DNA from: Latrodectus hesperus
Taxonomy: Eukaryota; Arthropoda; Arachnida; Araneae; Theridiidae
Length of the DNA: 64,000 nt
NCBI GenBank assembly: GCA_037975125.1
Contig: CM075862.1
Coordinates: forward strand, 13,483,125-13,547,124
Direction of reading: 5' to 3'
Shown here: piece by piece, positions 12,241 through 22,040 of the stretch
How positions within the stretch are numbered: the stretch's first letter is position 1
Layout of the letters: each line of letters begins with the position of its first letter
The notes under the pieces: model-generated
The model's input: the letters and a program-made list of their open reading frames with translations, nothing else
Told to the model about the DNA's origin: nothing
Databases searched by the model: none
Program-made: the position numbers and the translations under genes

Positions 12241-12647
12241 AGTAGATTTAATTAAAATGTAATCTTCCTGCTTTGTATTGGATGCACTTTTTAGTCATAA
12301 CTTTTCTAGGAACAAATCTTTAACAAAAATGAAATAACAATGTATTGTTTCATGATTATAGAAGAATTCATAATTTTATATAATTTTTAAATGTTTCTTC
12401 TTGAATTTAACTATTTCTCATTAAAGCCTGAAATTCAATTCGATTCGTCTATTTGTGTGTTGATAGTCTCCAAATTCTGTAAAATCCATGTTTAGAGTAA
12501 TTATTGATTCTTATAAAAAAGGGGAGAGATATGCCATCGAGAAGAAAAAGACTTTTTAAAACAATTAAGATGATTAAAACCGATAAAGATATTAGTTTAA
12601 GTTTCTTTTAATTACCTATAAATGACAAAGAGCCTAAAGATCTTAAT

Positions 12648-13660
12648 GAATGCTTCTTGACCTAAAGAAATAAAACAAAATATCTTACAATTGCAAGCTA
12701 TTTTTTAAATTTTCTGAATGCTTCTTGACTTAAAGAAATCAAACAAAATATCTTACAGTTGCAAGCTGTTTTCTAAATTTTCAGAATGCTTCTTGACCTA
12801 AAGAAATCAGATAAAATATCTTACAATTGCAAGCTATTTTTTAAATTTTCTGAATGCTTCTTGACCTAAAGAAATCAAACAAAATATCTTACAATTGCAA
12901 GCTATTTTTAAAATTTTCTGAATGCTTCTTGACCTAAAGAAATCAAACAAAATATCTTACAACTGCAAGCTATTTTTTAAATTTTCTGAATGCTTCTTGA
13001 CTTAAAGAAATCAAATAAAATATCTTACAATTGCAAGCTATTTTTTAAATTTTCTGAATGCTTCTTGACTTAAAGAAATCAAACAAAATATCTTACAGTT
13101 GCAAGCTGTTTTCTAAATTTTCAGAATGCTACTTGACCTAAAGAAATCAAATAAAATATCTTACAATTGCAAGCTATTTTTTAAATTTTCTGAATGCTTC
13201 TTGACTTAAAGAAATCAAATAAAATATCTTACAATTGCAAGCTATTTTTTAAATTTTCTGAATGCTTCTTGACTTAAAGAAATCAAATAAAATATCTTAC
13301 AATTGCAAGCTATTTTTTAAATTTTCTGAATGCTTCTTGACTTAAAGAAATCAAATAAAATATCTTACAATTGCAAGCTATTTTTTAAATTTTCTGAATG
13401 CTTCTTGACTTAAAGAAATCAAATAAAATATCTTACAATTGCAAGCTATTTTTTAAATTTTCTGAATGCTTCTTGACTTAAAGAAATCAAATAAAATATC
13501 TTACAATTGCAAGCTATTTTTTAAATTTTCTGAATGCTTCTTGACTTAAAGAAATCAAATAAAATATCTTACAATTGCAAGCTATTTTTTAAATTTTCTG
13601 AATGCTTCTTGACCTAAAGAAATCAAACAAAATATCTTACAATTGCAAGCTATTTTTTAA
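12648..13660. repeat. Tandem array of a 68-bp unit, about 15 copies
   Basis: Units begin with GAATGCTTCTTGAC at 12648, 12716, 12784, 12852, 12920, 12988, 13056, 13124, 13192, 13260, 13328, 13396, 13464, 13532 and 13600. The spacing is exactly 68 bp with no indels. The last unit is cut short near 13660. Copies 6 and 9-14 are essentially identical. Copies 2 and 7 share an identical variant (CAGTTGCAAGCTGTTTTCTA), five units apart, pointing to a multi-unit duplication. There are no spacers, so it is not CRISPR-like, and no long frame. It is a young minisatellite. Confidence 0.97.
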
Positions 13661-13755
13661 AGTTTTTGCATAGTTTTGTGAAAGAATTTTTATTGCATTC
13701 ATATTAACCACTACCAAATGAATTGAAATTGCTTAAGCAAGCAAAATATTCAAAA

Positions 13756-13846
13756 GACTTAACAGCTTTTTATTGATAAGATATGACGAAGAGAATGTAG
13801 ACTCAGGTATCGACCTCTTCATTTGACTATGTTAAAATTTATTAAG
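13756..13846. repeat. 91-bp direct repeat flanking the gypsy element, left copy
   Basis: Runs from GACTTAACAGC to TTTATTAAG and matches 19669-19759 at 88 of 91 positions without indels. It ends exactly at the first base of the LTR (13847). Confidence 0.92.
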
Positions 13847-14107
13847 TGTTATCGGTTTCATACTATTTGTCAGATGACGAGTGAGTAGCTTAGGAGGGGA
13901 AGGAAGAAGTTCTTATAAATTTACTAATATTTAAAGGTTTATTTACAGAATATTTACAGACATCTTTAAGGTAGCTCCTTCATAGTGAGCTCCTTCTTAC
14001 AATCTCTCTCTCTCAATTACTTCTACACACCTCTCAACATGACCTCTTAAACACTGCCATCTAGTGGCCACTCATTTTTTAAGTAATAATACAGCTTGAT
14101 GCTAACA
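13847..14107 (-). repeat. 3' LTR of the gypsy element
   Basis: On the minus strand it begins TGTTAGCATC (14107) and ends CCGATAACA (13847), giving the short inverted ends TGTTA/TAACA typical of LTRs. Its length is 261 bp. It contains AATAAA on the minus strand (plus 13938-13943) as a likely polyadenylation signal, a GA repeat (plus CTCTCTCTC near 14001-14010), and a CTCF-core-like site at 14054-14067. The outer edge coincides exactly with the end of the 91-bp flanking repeat, which supports the boundary. Confidence 0.78.
14054..14067 (-). promoter_or_regulatory. CTCF-core-like motif in the LTR
   Basis: CTGCCATCTAGTGG fits the reverse complement of the CTCF core consensus CCASYAGRKGGCRS at all 14 positions. 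CTCF is conserved in arthropods; whether this site is bound is unknown. The match is read by eye and could be part of an LTR enhancer or promoter without insulator activity. Confidence 0.4.
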
Positions 14108-14642
14108 TTCGGCCAGACTGACCTTACAATTGTCCTCAATTTATGTAATAATACTAAATTACTAATTAATACAACAAATATTAACATTAACAATTAAATT
14201 AAACACAGCAGATTAAATAAAATTATTAACTACATAACTATCATTATTTTTCATTCACACAAACAAATACTGTAATTATAATCATTAATAATACACATCT
14301 TCCATTAAAAGTAGAAAATTATTATGTTAGATTACAAAAAAACTATAATAATATATAATACACTTTTTTCCACAAAAGTAATTCTTGATACAATTCTAAT
14401 AAAACTACTTACAACAAAAGTTTAATAGAAAATAAATGAACTTAGGAATATTAAATCATTCACAGAATAAATTTAACAAATTTTCATAATACTTGATGAA
14501 TACTTCAGTATACAGTAAATGATCTTTAAAGTTATTTATTTTTAGAGTCAATAGTTTATGATAAGTTCATTGTCTTTTAATTGCAACGTTTTCTTTAAAT
14601 AAAATTGAAAAGATCTCACCATTTAGGATCCCTCATTCAGCT
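14108..14642 (-). other. 3' untranslated region of the gypsy element
   Basis: AT-rich DNA between the pol stop and the LTR. No envelope frame is visible. The sequence next to the LTR (minus AAGGTCAGTCTGGCCGAA) would be the polypurine-tract position but is only weakly purine-rich. Confidence 0.6.
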
Positions 14643-14795
14643 TTAGTCCTTGCGAGTGGATCTATGTGGATTGCGTCTAGGGCTATAGTCCTCATCATCA
14701 CTATTGGCACTATCGGTATCATCTTCATCCGAATCTGGTTCATTTAGCCATGGTTTTAGTTGACTAATGTGAGCTGTTGTTGCGTAGAAGTGGCC
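14643..14795 (-). pseudogene. Frameshifted C-terminal tail of gypsy pol
   Basis: Out of frame with the main pol frame, this reads HISQLKPW, then an acidic segment rich in Asp, Glu and Ser (for example SDEDDTDSANSDDED), then a basic end and a TAA at 14643-14645. HxSQLKPW-type ends are common in gypsy integrases, so a single indel near 14795 explains the split. It has no independent start. Confidence 0.75.
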
Positions 14796-17005
14796 TTTCT
14801 TTTTTCTTCTAGCTGAGTCACACGGTAGACATCGTTCGGCAATACCTCGGTAACAATAAGAGGGCCTCGGTACTTAAATTGTGTCTTCGTAGGTTGGCCT
14901 GAAGATTTCGGGGCTCTTTTCATTACGACGATTTCTCCTCGTTCAAACGTCATTGCTCTACATCTCTTTTTATCATAATACTGCTTCATTTTTTGTTGAC
15001 TTTCTTCTATTTGTCTTCGAGATTCTTCCTGCACTATAGATGGATCTTGCCAACTCTGAGCTTCTTCATCAGCTAACTTTCTCAAAATTCCATCGTTGAA
15101 TCGTGGAGAATAACCATGGAGCAATTCAAATGGTGTCTTGTTCGTTGACTTGTTTACAAAATTGTTCAAGTTTCTCTCAACTTCATGTATTTTAACATCC
15201 CAGTCTTTGTGATTCTGATCTTCCATACCAGTTGTTATGGTAGACAATATTGTTCTATTAACTCTTTCAACCATTCCATTTGCACATGGTCGCTTCGTAC
15301 AATTGAGTGTATGATGTATACCATTTTCAGTACAATATTGTTGAAATTGATGCGAAGTGAAACAAGTTCCTCGATCTGTTATTATTTTCTCAGGTAGACC
15401 ATAAGTATTTACAAACTTTTTCAGAGCCTTCAGCACATGGGATGTTGACGTACTCTTTACTGGAGTCAATTGGACAAATCGTGTGAAATTATCTATTATG
15501 ACCAGAAGTTCTTGATTACCTTTAGAACTCTTAACAAAAGGTCCTAAATGATCCATATGTATAATTGAAAAAGGTTTACGACCTGCTTTAATTGGATTTA
15601 ACAAGCCAGGCTGTTTTCCTGATGGCGTTTTGTTCATTAAACATTCAAAACATTTCGAAATGTGCCTTCGTACATAACGTTTCATATAAGGAAACCAATA
15701 CAATTCTCTTATCTTATTTACAGTTCTGTCAATAGAAAAATGTCCCATAAGATCATGGAATTTAATTACTGTACTTTTTCTCATATTCTTTGGAATAACA
15801 TAGAGAAATTTTTCTTTTCCATTTTCGTTTATGCATCTAAATAATCTATTTCTCTTAAAGATGTAATTTCTTATAAGCTGTTTTTCTTCTTTTGTTCTAT
15901 CCTGATCTTTTTTTCTGAATATTTCTATTAATTTTCGTATTTCTGGATCAGCCTGCTGTATCATCAATATTTGCTCATCTTCACTCAAGGTCAAACAAAC
16001 TTCAAATTTTCTCTCAATAATACTGTGCAAAGTATCTTCTGGCTCTTCAACAGCTGCTCTGCTTAGTGCATCCACGTGTTTCATTCGTTCACCTGATCTA
16101 TGCCGGATCTCAAAATCGTATTCTTGCATGAGGTTAAACCATCTTGCCATCTGAGGATTTGATGACTTTTTAGCGTTTAGATACACGAGTACTTGACAGT
16201 CTGTAACGATTGTGAACTTTATTCCTATCAGAAACTGCCTTAACCTTTCTAATGTCCACACAATTGACATCAACTCTAATTTACTCGAATGGTACTTTTG
16301 TTCAGTTTCTGTAGTTTTCTTGCTAACGCAATAAACCATCCTCCAATTCCCTTTACTATCTCTTTGAAACAATATTCCGGCCAATCCAATTGAACTTGCA
16401 TCACAATGTACCTCAGTTTCACTTTGAGGATCATAATGAGCTAGGATCGGTGCTTTAATTAGATTACTTTTAAGTTCCTCGAAAGCCTCACTTTGCTCTT
16501 TTTCCCAAACAAACTTTGCATCTTTTTTCGTAAGTTCAGACAATGGTGCTGCCTTGAGAGAATACTTTGGAACAAATCTTCTAAAGAAACTAGTAAGCCC
16601 TAAAAATCTTTGGATGTCGTGCGTATTTTTCGGAATAGGAAATTTTTCAATAGCTGCTACTTTACGTGGTCCAGGTTTCAAACCATCTTTACTAAGTATG
16701 AAACCGAGAAATTCAGTCTCTAATTTTCCAAATTCACATTTTGGTAATTTTAAAGTTAAATTGGCTTTTATTAAGCATTCAAATACTTCAGTAAGTTTTT
16801 GTATCATTTCGGTCCATGTTTTAGCTGGAATCAATATATCATCTAAGTAGCACAGTACTTTTTTGTTGAATAATGGGCCCAAAACAAGATTCATGAGTCT
16901 TTGGAATTCTGCTGGAGCATTCGCCAATCCAAAGATCATTCGCTCAAATTGACCTGTATCGTCTGGAGTTATGAAAGCAGTTTTCAATTTTGCTTCTTCA
17001 GTCAA
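14756..17005 (-). pseudogene. Gypsy pol: reverse transcriptase, RNase H and integrase
   Basis: An open frame of 749 codons without a genuine start. In-frame sequence upstream (SDLASGY, about 17018-17038) carries the first RT catalytic aspartate and joins the frame to the disrupted part at 17048. RT motif YLDD is at residues 53-56. RNase H has D202 (HCDAS), E244, D269 (VTDC) and a later D312. Integrase has the zinc-binding H417-H422-C452-C455, then the DDE core D485, D544 and E580, with 35 residues between the last two. A GPY/F-like KYRGPLIV region is near 711-718. All catalytic residues seem intact, so only frame lesions kill it. The frame drifts after LEEKRK (about 14795): the family-typical end HISQLKPW and an acidic Asp/Glu/Ser tail lie in another frame down to a stop at 14643. 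Confidence 0.9.
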
Positions 17006-17047
17006 TGGTAACTGTAAATAACCACTAGCTAAATCACTAAAAAAAAT

Positions 17048-19375
17048 CTAAAAAGTAGTATAAAATTGGCTTCCTCCTAGACACTCTAAAATGTCATCAA
17101 TTTTAGGTAATGGAAATTTATCCTTTATTGTTTGAGAGTTTAATTTCCTATAATCTATAACCAATCGCTGTTCCCCTGTCTTTTTCTTAACTAATAATAC
17201 AGGACTGGAATAAGGAGATCTTGTATCTGAAACTATTCCATACCTCTTCCATTCGGATACAATTTCTTTTATTTGCTTCCTCTCTTCAGAGTTAGTTTTA
17301 AATGGTTTTTGAAAAATGGGCTTACTGCCCTCCATTTCTTTTATGTCCATTTTGCATAAATTCGTGCAGCCTAACTCGTTTAAGTTTAAAGCAAAACAAT
17401 CACGATACTTATTTAATAAATTCAAAAGTTCCAATTTTTTATCACTTTCTATGGATTTGTCGAAATTAATATCTTTCATTAAAATAGGAGACTTCTCTTT
17501 GTTAACTGTTATAACTTCAACTTTTTCATTATTACTTTTAACTTTATTAGATAGTATTAAGCTTTCCTCACTTACTTCCATTCCTCTACCTAAGCACTGT
17601 CCTTTCCTAATTTTTAAGTTAAATTCTTCTTTATTTATTACTGGTACAACTGTTTCACTGTTAACCACTTCAAGAATAGAATCGAAATTCTGTCCTATAC
17701 TTTTGACTAAAACTGTTGCATTAACTATCGAATTTTCGGTTTCTTCAATTTTCGCTCTAATTAAATTAATTGACTTACTTTCGATTTCAGTTTCATTTAA
17801 TGTTTTCAATTTAACTGTATTTTCCTTTAAATCTACTTGAATTTCTGAAAAAACATCGTCATTTGCGTATTTAAATTTTAGATTACCCCCAATACACGTA
17901 AAAGCAATGTATGGTAAATCTAACCATGTTCTACCTAAAATTAAATCGCATGGTTGGGAATTATCTTCGACAATTAATAAGGGAATAAATTTTCCAACTA
18001 CATCATCTACACGAATATTTACTACAGCTTTTCCAAGAGCTTTAGTTACTGGGTTATTTTGATTTCCAAAACCGAATAAATTACTGCTATCTGGGGTCAT
18101 ATTCAGATTCATTTTTATTGCAATACTTTCTCTTAAGAGGCAACAGCTGCTTCCTGTATCAATTAATGCAACCATTTTATTTCCATAAATATAAGCATCT
18201 TTCAAGTAGTTCGTAGGCGCCAACAACGCACTTGAATCCGAATTGCTTTGACTGACAGATAAATTATTCCCCTCGCGCTTTTGATCTGTTTCAAACTTAC
18301 ACATTCTCTGAGAATGACCTACTTTTTTACATTTCTTACAGTAATCTGAAGTCTTCGGCGCCGGGCATTCACGAGCTATATGACCATAATCATTACAATT
18401 AAAACATTTAAATTCCCCTTTTTCATTTCGAATATCCGAACTGACTACCTTTTTTCGATTAACACCTTTATTTTCACTAAACGGAAATGATTTCTTTTCT
18501 ACCTGAAATTTATCATTACGAGAATTATAATTCGATGAGTTTCTTAATTTAAAACTGTTAATAGATCGAACATTATCATAATTATCCAATTTATCGGCTA
18601 ACTGGTCTGGAGAATTAATTTTAGGCCATTCATCTACAAAATGTTCCCGAGTTGTTGAATTTACTTGTTTCTTTAATTGTTCAGTAATAATTAAATTTTT
18701 TAAACTATTAAAATCTGAAATCTCGAGTCCCGTTATCCATTCCTCAAAATAGTTTTGTAATTCGAATGAATAATCCTTCCATGTACTTTCTGGATTTTTA
18801 ACATGATTTAAAAATTTAAATCTAAACTTATCAGCACTTAACTTATATCTCTTAAGCAATAACGATTTTACATATTTATAATTATTTGCATTTTCTTCGT
18901 TTTCACGCGCTATTAGTTGCGTAATTTCATATGGGAGCATTCCCAATAATTGTGACACCCAATTCTCTTCATTCAACCCAATTCGTCTTGCCTGCCGTTC
19001 AAATAAAACTAAATCAAAATTTATATCCCCATCTTTGATTTTATATTCGTGCATTAACTTTCGAAAATCTATGTGTACGTTTCTACTTTCATCGTTGCTA
19101 CTTATATCTGAAATATTTACATTTTGAACTCTATTTTCGATACGTGAACTTCCAAGTTCATGTTCACGGTCAGCCAACGTTTTGACGGCTATTTCTGATG
19201 CAATTCGATCTTCAGTAATCCTACTTAATACGTTATTACTAAACTCATCATACGTCTCTGGTTCCGTTATAATACGTTTTAAATTAATTATTTTAGCATC
19301 TTCCAGTACGGAGAGACCTAATTCTGTTGCTAATTCTATTAAATCTACTTTTTTAGCCTTCCCCCAAAATGCCAT
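17048..19375 (-). CDS. Gypsy gag-protease and N-terminal reverse transcriptase
   Basis: A 775-codon frame from ATG at 19375. Residues 1-320 are a gag-like structural region, basic at the start and charged and helical after it. Two retroviral-type CX2CX4HX4C zinc knuckles follow: C324-C327-H332-C337 and C346-C349-H354-C359, the nucleic-acid-binding part of gag. An aspartic protease lies at about 395-495, with DTGSS at D406 and an ILG motif at about 479-481. RT begins at about 690 with SPYSSPVLLVKKK (about 720-732) and RLVIDYRKLN (about 737-746). Gag and pol are in one frame, so no programmed shift separates them. The frame stops right after GGSQFYTTF, just before the first catalytic aspartate motif of RT. 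The stop lies in an apparent 10-bp insertion with a repeated TTTTTAG pattern near 17040-17050. The rest of pol follows in another frame. Confidence 0.9.
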   Translation of the reverse strand: MAFWGKAKKVDLIELATELGLSVLEDAKIINLKRIITEPETYDEFSNNVLSRITEDRIASEIAVKTLADREHELGSSRIENRVQNVNISDISSNDESRNVHIDFRKLMHEYKIKDGDINFDLVLFERQARRIGLNEENWVSQLLGMLPYEITQLIARENEENANNYKYVKSLLLKRYKLSADKFRFKFLNHVKNPESTWKDYSFELQNYFEEWITGLEISDFNSLKNLIITEQLKKQVNSTTREHFVDEWPKINSPDQLADKLDNYDNVRSINSFKLRNSSNYNSRNDKFQVEKKSFPFSENKGVNRKKVVSSDIRNEKGEFKCFNCNDYGHIARECPAPKTSDYCKKCKKVGHSQRMCKFETDQKREGNNLSVSQSNSDSSALLAPTNYLKDAYIYGNKMVALIDTGSSCCLLRESIAIKMNLNMTPDSSNLFGFGNQNNPVTKALGKAVVNIRVDDVVGKFIPLLIVEDNSQPCDLILGRTWLDLPYIAFTCIGGNLKFKYANDDVFSEIQVDLKENTVKLKTLNETEIESKSINLIRAKIEETENSIVNATVLVKSIGQNFDSILEVVNSETVVPVINKEEFNLKIRKGQCLGRGMEVSEESLILSNKVKSNNEKVEVITVNKEKSPILMKDINFDKSIESDKKLELLNLLNKYRDCFALNLNELGCTNLCKMDIKEMEGSKPIFQKPFKTNSEERKQIKEIVSEWKRYGIVSDTRSPYSSPVLLVKKKTGEQRLVIDYRKLNSQTIKDKFPLPKIDDILECLGGSQFYTTF

Positions 19376-19668
19376 ACTTTACAAATTATAATACTTAATT
19401 ACTTTATACATAAAAATACTTTATATCAATAACGAAATTATTACTTTTACTTCACCCAAAACGAAAATAATTGTTTCTTTAAAAACGAAATTACTTTTTG
19501 CAAACGAAATTAAGAAAATACTTTATACTTATACTCAAAATTCTTAAATATCGTTTACTACTTTATAAAACGTTACTTAATACGTTAATATACATTTCGA
19601 AACGAAACAATTAAAATTCGCCTACCTCAATTCCAAAAGCGTCGCGAGTTATATCCCTCTTCTGATTT
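19376..19668 (-). other. Gypsy 5' leader, LTR missing
   Basis: Between gag and the right 91-bp repeat lies AT-rich DNA with several AACGAAATTA-like repeats, then the GC-rich stretch at about 19641-19651. No sequence similar to the 13847-14107 LTR is present. Confidence 0.6.
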
Positions 19669-19759
19669 GACTTAACAACTTTTTATTGATAAGGTATGAC
19701 GAAGAGAATGTAGACTCAGGTATCGACCTCTTCATTTGACTATGTTTAAATTTATTAAG
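19669..19759. repeat. 91-bp direct repeat flanking the gypsy element, right copy
   Basis: Partner of 13756-13846 with three substitutions. It begins about 290 bp upstream of the gag start, where a 5' LTR would be expected. Confidence 0.92.
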
Positions 19760-19906
19760 CATTTGGATAAGCAGGAATTAACTCTTGAGATTATTAGTGT
19801 AAATACGGAGATACATTGCATACATTAATTACATTTAAAAAAAGTCTGAAAATGTTGTTCTAAATTTTTGACGAGTTTTGTGAAAGAACTAAGGATCAGA
19901 TTTAAT

Positions 19907-20291
19907 GTACCGTCACCCTTGGCGGGAGCTAAATTTGGCGAACATTTTTACTGGAAACCCGGCAAATTAGTATTTTGGCAACCCTATTTGTCATTAATTT
20001 CTCATGAATATTTACCTATTTAAATTCATTAATATAAAATTTAATCAAAATAATTTATCGATACTTAAACATATCAACTTTATTATTTTACTTTGATGTT
20101 TGAAATATATAAATCTGCGTTTTTTGTTAATTTTGAAAAATTAGCTGAGCATATTGTAAGATACTAACAATGTATGAAATATTTGTAACTATTTCCAGCC
20201 ATTTTCCCTCCCGCCGTTTTTCCCCGATCAGAAATTCGTCATATGGTCACCCTTGGCGACATTTTGAAAATTTCTCCAAGGGTAACCGTAC
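19907..20291. mobile_element. Small inverted-repeat element, MITE-like
   Basis: The left end GTACCGTCACCCTTGGCG (19907-19924) and the reverse complement of the right end, GTACGGTTACCCTTGGAG (20274-20291), agree at 15 of 18 positions. Both outer ends contain TA, consistent with a TA target as in Tc1/mariner MITEs. Inner inverted pieces GGCGGGAG (about 19921-19928) and CTCCCGCC (about 20209-20216) also match. A third copy of GTCACCCTTGGCG sits at about 20246-20258, making the right end itself a hairpin. There is no coding sequence and the length is about 385 bp. The parent family is unknown; inferred as non-autonomous. Confidence 0.6.
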
Positions 20292-21966
20292 GATAAAATT
20301 TTGCTTAACATTAGTACCACCAGGATAGGCATCCTCTCTTTTACCTTTCTCAAAATACAAACAAAGGACTATTAGATCTTGCAAATTTAACGTGTATATA
20401 GGTTCTCTCAACATACGATTTTTGATTCAAATGTGATTAATTTTTTTTCTATTTTTGGTCACGAAAATAACTTATGACCAAAAAATAGAAGTAGGTTTGG
20501 TCATGTTATTCTTTTCCAACGTTTTTCCAGTATGAGTTTTTCATAAATTGTGAACTATAATTTATTTTACTAGGGAGAAAATCTGAAAAACATCTGGATA
20601 TTCACTTATGATTAAACTGTGCGTAGAAAGTAGAAAAACGGAAGCTATGTAATTTAATTCAATTACAATGACATATAGCGTTTAGTTGATATATTTTAAA
20701 ACATAAATAAGGGAGTATAAACATCTGTTTTTTAAAAGAAAACTTATAGTCATTTGTTTTCAAATTATAAGCTCAAAATATTATTAATTCTAAACTCAAT
20801 AAATTGTATTTTATTATTCACAATGTAATTCATTAAAAATATCCAATTGAATTGCTTAATCAAAAGTTATTCATTAATATTACATAAAGTATATCAATTA
20901 TAAAATTAAACGTAAGGTCTTTAATCAGGCCCAAGTGCTAATTTAGTGATATTTGAAGGTTATTTCTATGATTGGTTAAAACCTGGTCAGTTTGTGCGCA
21001 CGAGAGTAAATTAAAACAGGACCTACAATTTAAAGAAGATTTTGAACCATTAAAAATATCCAAATTCAATGTGGAAATAACAAACTGTTCAACAGAAAGT
21101 CTGCAAACTATTCTTGATTTCTTAAGGATGTGTTATTTAATTTATAATCAAAAATTAACAAAGTTATTTTGAAGATTCTGAAGTGTCTGTATATTGTTTG
21201 CAACTTAATTGCTAAATTTGAGGGATACTGTTTACTATTTGTATATTTCTTTTAAGTTTTAACTTAATTTTACATAAAAAATATTAATGTAAAACAAAAC
21301 AGTTTTTTTAAATCTGTTATATCAGAAAGTACAAAACGTTTGCATAAAAATATATCAATATCCAATAGAGTATAAAGAGTTGCTTCAAACTAACTAGATG
21401 TAAATAATAACTTTTTTAAAAAATCATTTTTGTCTCCATAAACAGTTAATGAAGCTTAATTTTTAATATTTTTTCAGCGTATACTGTTAAACTATCAAAA
21501 TTTCACACAATAGAGTAGAAAAGTGTGACAACATTAAATTTATTCATAATAAAAATAAATATTAAGTTTCCTAAATTTAAATCCAGTATATGAAATTATC
21601 TTGAGAATAACAATAAGTAGTAATGAAGGAACTTTAATGAAATTAATTAACATTTCATAATAAGATAGTCTAGAATGGATAATATTATTTGATTTAAATG
21701 GTAGGTTAAATTTATACAATTGCGTCTTTTTAACTACTTTTACCATATATCGTTCAATGAAACATTCTTCAACTTTATTTTGATGATGATTTTTGTGCAC
21801 TAAGAAGTCAAAAAAATCAGCAGCAAAAAAAGTGCAGTTTATCAGCAGAAAAAGGTACAGTAAATTAATTTTAAAAAATGTGGGGGATGTAAAATAGAAA
21901 CAAATTATTAACAAATTTAATTTCATTCTACCAAAGCTATCATGAGGTAATTTGATGGGAAAACAT

Positions 21967-21969
<3 letters not shown>
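20292..21969. other. AT-rich spacer
   Basis: AT-rich with short frames only (for example 66 codons at 20972-21172 plus and 128 codons at 21540-21926 minus, the latter Phe/Ile/Leu-rich as expected from AT-rich DNA). No domain recognised. Confidence 0.5.
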
Positions 21970-22039
<70 letters not shown>

Positions 22040-22040
22040 T
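21970..22040. repeat. Palindromic compound microsatellite (CA)n(TA)n(TG)n
   Basis: About 31 bp of CA, about 12 bp of TA and about 27 bp of TG follow each other. Because CA and TG are complementary in reverse, the whole tract is an almost perfect 70-bp palindrome able to form a cruciform or Z-DNA. Confidence 0.95.

Larger units (their letters stand above)
13847..19668 (-). mobile_element. Ty3/gypsy LTR retrotransposon, single LTR, disrupted
   Basis: A minus-strand element with the order 5' leader, gag, protease, reverse transcriptase, RNase H, integrase, about 540 bp of 3' untranslated DNA, then one LTR (13847-14107). The domain order with integrase last is the Ty3/gypsy signature. No envelope-like frame is present. 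No second LTR is seen beyond 19400; a directly repeated 91-bp flank begins there instead (19669-19759). A GC-rich stretch ACTCGCGACGC (minus strand, about 19641-19651) may be the primer-binding region but is not assigned to a tRNA. Coding is broken inside RT (about 17040-17050) and close to the pol end (about 14795). It is an inactive copy, fairly young judging by its long open frames. Confidence 0.9.

Noticed and set aside
12648..13660. CRISPR-like array
   Set aside because: Units are contiguous with no unique spacers and the DNA is eukaryotic; it is a minisatellite.
13890..13910. Purine-rich tract as the polypurine tract of the gypsy element
   Set aside because: It is purine-rich on the plus strand and lies inside the LTR, while the element reads on the minus strand, so strand and place are wrong.
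17316..17840. 174-codon plus-strand frame
   Set aside because: Shadow of the gag-protease-RT frame on the minus strand; Ser/Leu-rich as expected from antisense of Glu/Asn/Lys codons. The frames at 15185-15397, 15662-15844, 16554-16850 and 19182-19391 are rejected for the same reason.
21540..21926. 128-codon minus frame as a membrane protein
   Set aside because: Hydrophobic Phe/Ile/Leu content follows from AT-rich codons; no organised spans, signal or family resemblance.
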